From contig NW_015622541.1 in the NCBI RefSeq assembly GCF_000835495.1, forward strand, positions 3,844,001-3,908,000: DNA of 64,000 nt, in the 5' to 3' direction. This document shows, one piece after another, positions 58,067-64,000 of the stretch. This DNA comes from Cladophialophora immunda (Eukaryota > Ascomycota > Eurotiomycetes > Chaetothyriales > Herpotrichiellaceae). The notes under the pieces were generated by a model, which made no database searches, was not told the origin of the DNA, and worked only from the letters and a program-made list of their open reading frames with translations. The translations under genes were made by a program, and so were the position numbers. Each line of letters begins with the position of its first letter. The first letter of the stretch is position 1.

Positions 58067-60046
58067 ATGGCGACGCCTCCCAAATATCCCAGCACTCTCG
58101 AGCGCGTCACCAGTGTCACCAACCGAGTCTTCTCCCACTCCCTCCCAGATCCTTCGCCCATCGCCCAGGCCTCACTTGCCCGGGATATCGAGGAAGACAC
58201 CGACGAGGAAGCTGCAGACACAGAGTCCGAGTCGGAAAGCTCGACCCTGCGTCCATCCACCTCTGCCCCAGGAACAGGGGCATACTCGTTTGTCGGATCA
58301 TACCGCAGACCGAGCTTTGCTGGAGCCGGCAACAGAGCTACTCTCCTTCCTCGTCTCGTACCAGACCATGAGCGCCTCTCCAAAGAAGAGAGACAACAGG
58401 CAATGGAGGAGGAGCGGTCTCTGCTGAGAGACAACAATCTAATCCCACCCAAGCACCCTCAGGCCGCGGCCGACCAGGGCGGTCGCAAGAGAAGCATTTT
58501 CCACATACCTGGCGGTGATCGCAAAGTCTCTCGAGATGAAGAGGCTGCCCCAGCGGTAGAGGTGAACGTGGGCCTCGCAACCGAAGTCTCGCCGTTGTTA
58601 GGTGATCCAAACCTCCCATATGGAGGTCAGGATGACGCCGAGACCATCAATCAGAAGTGGGAGGAAGCGGTGGCAGCAGGCATGATTCACACAACCTGGC
58701 AGCGTGAAGCCAAGGTCATTGCTCGCTACTCTGCGCCCCTAATGGTGACCTTTGTTCTCCAATATTCCCTGACAGTCGCGAGCATTTTCACGGTCGGACA
58801 TATCGGCACAGTAGAGCTAGGGGCAGTGAGCCTGGCATCGATGTCTGCCAACATTACCGGCTACGCCATCTATCAAGGCTTAGCCACATCTCTCGACACC
58901 CTCTGTGCACAAGCCTACGGATCCGGCCGCAAGAAACTGGTCGGCCTGCAAATGCAGCGCATGGTTTACTTTTTATGGACCATCACCATCCCCATCGCCG
59001 TTATCTGGCTGCTTGCAGACAAAATCCTTCTCGCTCTGGTCCCCGAGCCGGAGGTGGCCAAGCTCGCGGGCCTGTATCTGAAGGTCGTTCTGCTTGGTGC
59101 CCCTGGCTATGCAGCCTTCGAGTCCGGGAAACGGTTCGTCCAGGCACAGGGGCTCTTCTCAGCCTCGCTCTATGTCCTCATTTTCTGCGCGCCTTTCAAC
59201 GCGTTCATGAACTGGCTGTTCGTATGGAAGCTAAAGTGGGGATTTGTGGGCGCCCCCATTGCTGTTGCCATCACCGACAACTTGCTCCCGCTAGGTCTCT
59301 TCATCTACGTTCGGTTCTTTTCAAAGACCGGGATGTCATGCTGGAACGGGTTTACGAAAAAAGCATTCCAGAACTGGGGCCCCATGGTCAAACTGGCGTT
59401 GCCGGGGGTGGTGATGATTGAGGCCGAAGTCCTCGCGTTTGAAATTTTGACCTTTGCAGCCTCATATTTCGGCACGACAGTCCTCGCTGCACAATCTGTT
59501 CTCGCAACCCTCACCTCGCTTACCTTCCAGATCCCCTTCCCGCTCTCCATCGCGGGCTCAACTCGCGTCGCAAATCTCATTGGCGCAACCTTGGCAGACG
59601 CCGCAAAAGTGTCCACACGTGTGACCTTCTCTGCTGCCATCATTGTCGGCATCCTCAACGTGACCCTCCTCTCCGCCTTGAAAGACTACATCCCGCACCT
59701 CTTCACCTCCGACCCAGACGTGGTACGCATTGTTAGCGACATTCTACCGCTGTGCGCGGCTTTCCAACTCTTTGACGCTCTTGCTGCAAACTGCAACGGC
59801 GTCCTTCGTGGACTAGGCCGGCAAGAATTCGGCGGTTACGTGCAGCTGTTCTGCTACTATGTCTTTGCCATGCCGATCAGCTTTGGCACAGCGTTCGGGG
59901 CCGGGTGGGGCCTTTGGGGGCTCTGGACGGGCGTCGCCCTCGCGCTGGGGCTCGTGGCTCTGATTGAGTTCGTGTATCTGGCCAGGACGGACTGGCAGAG
60001 GAGTGTGGAGGAAGCAAGGGCTAGGAATCTGGAAGGCGGTCTGTGA
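58067..60046 (+). CDS. MATE family multidrug/metabolite exporter
   Basis: An intronless gene encodes 659 residues. The first 205 are polar, Ser, Glu and Arg-rich and cytosolic. About twelve hydrophobic helices follow from residue 220 to 645, in two homologous halves, as expected for the MatE fold. Typical motifs are LQYSLTVASIFTVGHIGTVELGA at the first helices, SLDTLCAQAYGS in the first half, and LTFQIPFPLSIAGSTRVANLIGA in the second half. Relatives in yeast (Erc1) and plants extrude cationic drugs, S-adenosylmethionine-related compounds or flavonoids by proton antiport; the substrate is unknown. The long N-terminal tail is usual in filamentous fungi. Start at the ATG 58067 in context CAGCATGGC. 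Confidence 0.93.
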   Translation: MATPPKYPSTLERVTSVTNRVFSHSLPDPSPIAQASLARDIEEDTDEEAADTESESESSTLRPSTSAPGTGAYSFVGSYRRPSFAGAGNRATLLPRLVPDHERLSKEERQQAMEEERSLLRDNNLIPPKHPQAAADQGGRKRSIFHIPGGDRKVSRDEEAAPAVEVNVGLATEVSPLLGDPNLPYGGQDDAETINQKWEEAVAAGMIHTTWQREAKVIARYSAPLMVTFVLQYSLTVASIFTVGHIGTVELGAVSLASMSANITGYAIYQGLATSLDTLCAQAYGSGRKKLVGLQMQRMVYFLWTITIPIAVIWLLADKILLALVPEPEVAKLAGLYLKVVLLGAPGYAAFESGKRFVQAQGLFSASLYVLIFCAPFNAFMNWLFVWKLKWGFVGAPIAVAITDNLLPLGLFIYVRFFSKTGMSCWNGFTKKAFQNWGPMVKLALPGVVMIEAEVLAFEILTFAASYFGTTVLAAQSVLATLTSLTFQIPFPLSIAGSTRVANLIGATLADAAKVSTRVTFSAAIIVGILNVTLLSALKDYIPHLFTSDPDVVRIVSDILPLCAAFQLFDALAANCNGVLRGLGRQEFGGYVQLFCYYVFAMPISFGTAFGAGWGLWGLWTGVALALGLVALIEFVYLARTDWQRSVEEARARNLEGGL

Positions 60047-60759
60047 ATGATGGATTACAGAACTACAAAAGTGACGTTTAACATATACATACTACAGGTG
60101 CCTGTGTGTACCTGCAGGTGATACGATCTTGCTGTACAGGTAGATGCGATAACATCTAATGAACATTCAGACGACCCAGCGTACATTTGGCTCGTTTGGG
60201 TACACAAGGGCAGCCGGGCCACCAGACATCAATCGGCATCTTTTGGACGTCTGGAAGATTTCGTATCTCCATTCCCAAATACCCACCTATTCATATCAGA
60301 CGGTCTTACTCAACTACCAGGTAGACAACGAGCATTGCCGCGGCGGATCTGCCCCTGGTGCTTGTCGAGCGGCTGTTGGCTGCGTCCGAGCAGCCTTGCT
60401 TGTATTGTATGTAGACTGGGCGCCACCGACCTGAAGGGCCCTCTCGCTCACAGTCTCCAAGCACAAGCGCAGTGTATCGAACAAAGCAAGCAGGAAAGAA
60501 CCTCGCGTCCAGGCAGCTTCAAGAATTAAAATGCATGTTTCTCCAGGGTATCGATCTCGGTATCTGTATCTGTACACTATTTCCCCTTTCATCCCGGGCC
60601 ATTTTTTCCCGGACGCCTGGAACGCCTAGCAACGAGATGGGACCATGCTCTGTTGTAATTACTGGATTGCATCGCATTGCATTGCGGACACACCTGTCCA
60701 GTCCCTCGAGCGAACAGCCCGGGTCCGCATGCGGACGCTTCGAATTTGAGCCATATCAC
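60047..60759. other. Convergent intergenic region
   Basis: Holds the 3' ends of the MATE and IDI1 genes; no supported gene. Confidence 0.5.
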
Positions 60760-61596
60760 TTACATGCGCCGAATCTGCGTCTCGTCCGCCACGTCCCCCA
60801 ACTTGCCCTGCACCAGCTTGTCCCACCACTGGAACAGCATGCCCTCGCAAATCAGGCGGAACCAGGGCGTGTATTTCAAGGCCTTGTCCCTGCCGCTCTG
60901 CGTCTCCACGTCCTTGAACATCTGCCTCAGCTCGTCCGGGCTCACCCACCGCGTGTCCTGCACCTCGTTCTTGTTGATGTCCAGCGTGACGTCGGCCTCG
61001 ATGAAGAGAATGTAGTCGATCTCGTGCTCGCCCCATTTGCCGTCCGAGGGAGCCAGGTAGTGGATGCGCGTGAGGAAGGAGAAGTCCGAGACGGGCACCT
61101 GTGGGGGCTGGATGCCGAGTTCGTGGTTGAGCTTTCTCTGCGCCGCGCGCTTGGCCCCCTCGACGTTGCTCGCCAGCTCCCCGTTCCCGGTCTCCGAAGG
61201 GTGCGCCAGCGGGTGCGAACAGCACGTGTTCGTCCACATGTCCGGGAACGTGATCTTTTCGCTGGCGCGCTGCTGCAGCAGCAACTTCTTCGTCTGCGGG
61301 TCAAAAAGGAACACGGAGAAGGCGCGGTGGAGAAGACCCTGGTTGATGTTGGTCATCAGGTGGCATGCCTTCTTGGAGGCGGAGCCAATGGGCATGTCGT
61401 CGTTGTCGAGGACGATGCAGACCTCGTCCATGAGGCGGATTTGTTCTTCGTCGTAGCCGGCGAGCATGTCGTCCGAGTTGTTGTCGGAGCTGCCGTTGGG
61501 GGTGGCGTTGGGTGCCATGTCGGCGCCGATCAACCTCGTATGGACGTCGGGGAAGAGGGTCGTGACATTGTCGCGGGTGATTGTTATCGAGGACAT
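60760..61596 (-). CDS. IDI1: Isopentenyl-diphosphate delta-isomerase, type I
   Basis: One exon encodes 278 residues. The enzyme interconverts isopentenyl and dimethylallyl diphosphate in the mevalonate pathway, feeding sterols and prenyl groups. The Nudix-type fold shows the catalytic cysteine in TNTCCSHP (122-129), the Nudix-like GAKRAAQRKLNHELGI (147-162), and the catalytic glutamate region GEHEIDY (189-195); the C-terminal FQWWDKL is also conserved. Length is close to yeast Idi1 (288). No targeting signal is evident, so it is cytosolic or peroxisomal. Codon third positions are very GC-rich, consistent with high expression. The first in-frame ATG is 61596. Confidence 0.96.
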   Translation of the reverse strand: MSSITITRDNVTTLFPDVHTRLIGADMAPNATPNGSSDNNSDDMLAGYDEEQIRLMDEVCIVLDNDDMPIGSASKKACHLMTNINQGLLHRAFSVFLFDPQTKKLLLQQRASEKITFPDMWTNTCCSHPLAHPSETGNGELASNVEGAKRAAQRKLNHELGIQPPQVPVSDFSFLTRIHYLAPSDGKWGEHEIDYILFIEADVTLDINKNEVQDTRWVSPDELRQMFKDVETQSGRDKALKYTPWFRLICEGMLFQWWDKLVQGKLGDVADETQIRRM

Positions 61597-63560
61597 ACTG
61601 ATGGTCTGCTGGATGCTATGGTACAGGCGAAGTGGGACAGAGGCAGCCTGAGGGAGAGTTCGAACGAGTTTTCAACAGCGGGGGGTGGGAAGTATGGGGC
61701 TTATGTTTGTTGAAGACTGTCAATGATCTGCTCGAAGGCGGTGAAATGCGAGATGCGAGGGAGAAAATATTGCCGCAGGGAAAAGATGGTGTCACGTGCC
61801 AGGGGTAGATTTTGGGATCGCGGCACAAGAGGGACCGAAGTGGGCTGACTATCAACTCGACCACTATTGTTCATTCATCACTCTTCACCAACTGTCCGAT
61901 GGCTTCATCTCCGGTGAGCCCTTCGCTAACCTCGCATCACCATATATACAGGGGACAACAGATGTTCTTGCACTCTCGACTGCCACACTCCTCCTCCTTG
62001 AGTATACCAAACATGGACCAACGTCTTGAGCATGCACGATTCGTCCACTGGGGTGCTTAGCCAGCACCAGCTCATAAACCCCGGTAAGCGGTTTTTGAAT
62101 CTTAAGGCTGGGGCAGACACCCTGTACGGGTCTCTCCTATAGCCTGGTAGGCCTGATACTATGGGAGGGCTCCGGCCACACCGGAATACCCTCGTTGCTC
62201 AGGCATTTCCTTCGCCAGGAATTGTTGCTAGGTTCATCAAAGGCGTCCTCCGCTGAAAATGTCGCCGGTCTCGCCTGAAGGCCTCCCCCGTTGGAACAAA
62301 GGCTGCCCTTCTCCCTGCTGCACTTCACCGTCCGAGGGACGCCATCTCGAATGCTTGCTCCGCCTCCGTTGGTGTCTCCATTCCATAAGGTAGATACGAC
62401 GTCCCTCGCCATACATCTGGTTTAGGGCTCTTTGGTGCCGCCTGCTGGTTCTCTCGAAATCGGACGGAGAGCTTCATGCGGGATTTGCGGATCGAGGCGC
62501 CCATCTTCTCGAGAAGAACGAGGAATATGGCTGTGGTTGATTTGGTAGGCGCATCTGCTGGTGACGTGGGGGTGCTGCTTGTTGAGGCGCTTGTATCTTC
62601 TGAGGAGGACATCTGTGACAAGCCTCGGCGGTATCGAACGATACTGTGCTTTTTTCACAGAGAGTGATAAAGATGGGCGCCGGTCCGTGTTGTTTCCGAA
62701 GTCCTTCTCGACCAGCCTGTGTTTTCAACGATGAAGTGGGATACAAACATGGTGAGTGAGGGTGAGCTTTCCCTTCTTATAAGCATCCTTCCTCGAACCG
62801 CTGCAGAAGGTCCTCAACTATTTGTCTGCCTCATCCGACAGATGAGAGACATCTGGAACAACCTCAATGAACCACTGGTAAAGGGGGCAAGGCTGGCTGG
62901 TCCAACGATGTGATTGGTTGATCCAACTCTCAGTGCTCCCACGAGTCCTGCGCAAGCCAGGCCTCAGCGAGCGCCTCGGCCAGAACGTGCGACAGTCTGA
63001 CCTCCCCCAAAGAGGGCGGCAGTCAAAGACACCTCGAGAGGGCAATGATACCATGCAGGATAAGCCCAAGATCAGTGTTGGGAGCGTCGCCTATCCAACT
63101 CGCCGAACAGAAGCGTTTCTCGATTCTGCCGCCACGTAAGAGAATGTCAACCTTTGGCAACGTGTAGGATTCGAGATCTTTGCCATGTTCATTCACTCAT
63201 GCATTCATCCTAATCTTCAGACACCTCTATAGCCTGGAGTGACCGGTGCACTGCATTATTCGTAACATGGTATGAGAAGTACCGCGGCATCAGTCAGTCC
63301 AACTCCTTCCAGCCCTCCTCGTACGCGTTGAAAAGGACATTCCAGGTTGGGTCCTAGCTCCATGCTCCTCTTCCGGCCTGACTGATAGAAATACTTGGCC
63401 GTGATGGCCAAAACCACCAACCCGAGGTGTATAAAAACAGCCACCTTGGTCCCGAGCAAAACGTTTCAAAACTCCACACTCCTCGCTAAAGCTGATGGGG
63501 TTTGACAAGTTCGGGATTGCCCCGTATTAAATCTAGTCCTGGTGCATGCCAGCTCGCCAT
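61597..63560. other. 2 kb intergenic region
   Basis: IDI1 and the KCS1 end are both on the minus strand, so this includes the IDI1 promoter and the KCS1 terminator. Only a small candidate frame (62325-62612) is listed; the rest shows nothing. Confidence 0.4.
62325..62612 (-). CDS. Small hypothetical protein
   Basis: A minus-strand frame of 95 codons begins MSSSEDTSAS and ends EMASLGR. Residues about 24-50 form a helix with positive charges (AIFLVLLEKMGASIRKSRMKL). A CACAG immediately precedes the ATG and could be a splice acceptor joining an upstream exon. No family is recognised and no homologue can be checked here. Overlapping frames on both strands exist, so it may be chance. Confidence 0.28.
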   Translation of the reverse strand: MSSSEDTSASTSSTPTSPADAPTKSTTAIFLVLLEKMGASIRKSRMKLSVRFRENQQAAPKSPKPDVWRGTSYLPYGMETPTEAEQAFEMASLGR

Positions 63561-64000
63561 TTATACGCTGACTTCACCTTCATCCTCGGGAGTATCGTTC
63601 GCGCCATTCGAAACGTGAATGGCACCTTCGTTGTCCGTGGTTAATTCCTCCCTACCGCTGATCTCCTTCTTTTCGTTGTTTTTGATGTCGGCTAGGATTC
63701 GTTCAAAGTAGGCCTTAAGGGTCCTTAGCCCGCGCAAGTAGCCTCGATCAATATCCTTGGGATGGGCAGGCGGCGCTTGAGCGTTGGGGGGCAGTTCGTC
63801 CTCGCCCGTGATGCAGTTTGCAAAATCCACAATCTTGATGTCAATAGGTGGCGGCCACTTTTTGCCCTCCTTTTTCTTCTGCTCGGCGATATCGACGCCA
63901 TTCCGTGCCGCCTCTTCAGCTTCCCGAGACCTGTAGGGCTCCGCATCATATAGCATGAGCAGGGAGCTCGCGTAGAACCGGTATCCGGGTAATCTTCGCA
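63561..64000 (-). CDS. KCS1: Inositol hexakisphosphate kinase Kcs1, C-terminal end (rest outside window)
   Basis: The frame enters from the right edge and stops at 63561-63563, giving the last 146 residues. RRLPGYRFYASSLLMLYD is the conserved segment of the inositol polyphosphate kinase fold, followed by KIVDFANCITGEDELPP and DIDRGYLRGLRTLKAYFERI, which match Kcs1 closely. These kinases make diphosphoinositol phosphates (InsP7) that signal phosphate status. The P-x-x-x-D-x-K-x-G substrate motif lies further upstream, beyond the window. An acidic tail of about 35 residues ends the protein. No intron is visible in this part. Confidence 0.88.
   Translation of the reverse strand, partial: RRLPGYRFYASSLLMLYDAEPYRSREAEEAARNGVDIAEQKKKEGKKWPPPIDIKIVDFANCITGEDELPPNAQAPPAHPKDIDRGYLRGLRTLKAYFERILADIKNNEKKEISGREELTTDNEGAIHVSNGANDTPEDEGEVSV

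Noticed and set aside
60472..61713. 413-codon plus-strand frame
   Set aside because: It is the mirror of IDI1, whose motifs are unmistakable. GC-rich third positions leave the opposite strand free of stops.

Overview
The window is nuclear DNA of a filamentous ascomycete (Pezizomycotina). Most genes carry short GT-AG introns of about 48-120 nt. Several proteins are typical of that group: a Git3/Gpr1-type receptor, an HdaA/Hda1-type class II histone deacetylase with a C-terminal Arb2 domain, a GAPDH gene split by five introns, and a CFIm25-type Nudix protein, which budding yeast lacks. Nothing here fixes the order; Eurotiomycetes or a related class is a guess. I see no rRNA, tRNA, CRISPR array or intact transposon.

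Layout. 1-2008: 5' part of a YAP-binding/glomulin-type gene (-). 2009-7102: a 5 kb gene-poor stretch. 7103-8331: Zn2Cys6 regulator (+). 9698-12331: RNA helicase DBP4 (-). 12699-13435: DNAJC8/Spf31-type J-protein (+). 13981-15030: DUF7587-like protein (+). 15448-16612: FAD synthetase (+). 18270-19559: mitochondrial carrier LEU5 (-). 20191-22086: Git3-type GPCR (-). 22854-24026: MT-A70/METTL4-like methyltransferase (+). 24306-25110: ubiquitin hydrolase YUH1 (+). 25478-26575: short ATP25 (-). 28252-29466: coiled-coil protein of unknown function (+). 30121-33203: HDA1 (-, nine exons). 34057-35370: gpdA (-, six exons). 36498-37182: PHO88/SND3 (-). 37881-38852: CFIm25 (-). 39353-42845: STE23/insulysin (-). 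46390-47325: secreted GPI-type wall protein with W-x-x-W repeats (+). 48925-50001: alpha/beta hydrolase (+). 53173-54195: short-chain dehydrogenase (+). 55137-56116: Spg1/Tem1 GTPase (-). 56475-57107: DUF202 membrane protein (-). 58067-60046: MATE transporter (+). 60760-61596: IDI1 (-). 63561-64000: C-terminal end of a KCS1-type kinase (-).

Most genes are unrelated housekeeping functions: ribosome biogenesis, RNA processing, FAD, CoA and isoprenoid metabolism, chromatin, cytokinesis, ER targeting and glycolysis. I see no biosynthetic cluster. The hydrolase, dehydrogenase, MATE transporter and wall protein lie in the more loosely packed right-hand part, which looks more accessory. At least two stretches (17.4-18.0 kb and 43.9-44.9 kb, both minus strand) read like coding sequence broken by stops and frame changes and are best explained as decayed genes.

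Exon boundaries were worked out by hand from splice consensus, reading-frame closure and remembered family sequence. The HDA1, gpdA, PHO88, CFIm25, STE23, SPG1 and FAD1 models all close exactly in frame. Domain assignments come from recognising motifs; no database search was run.
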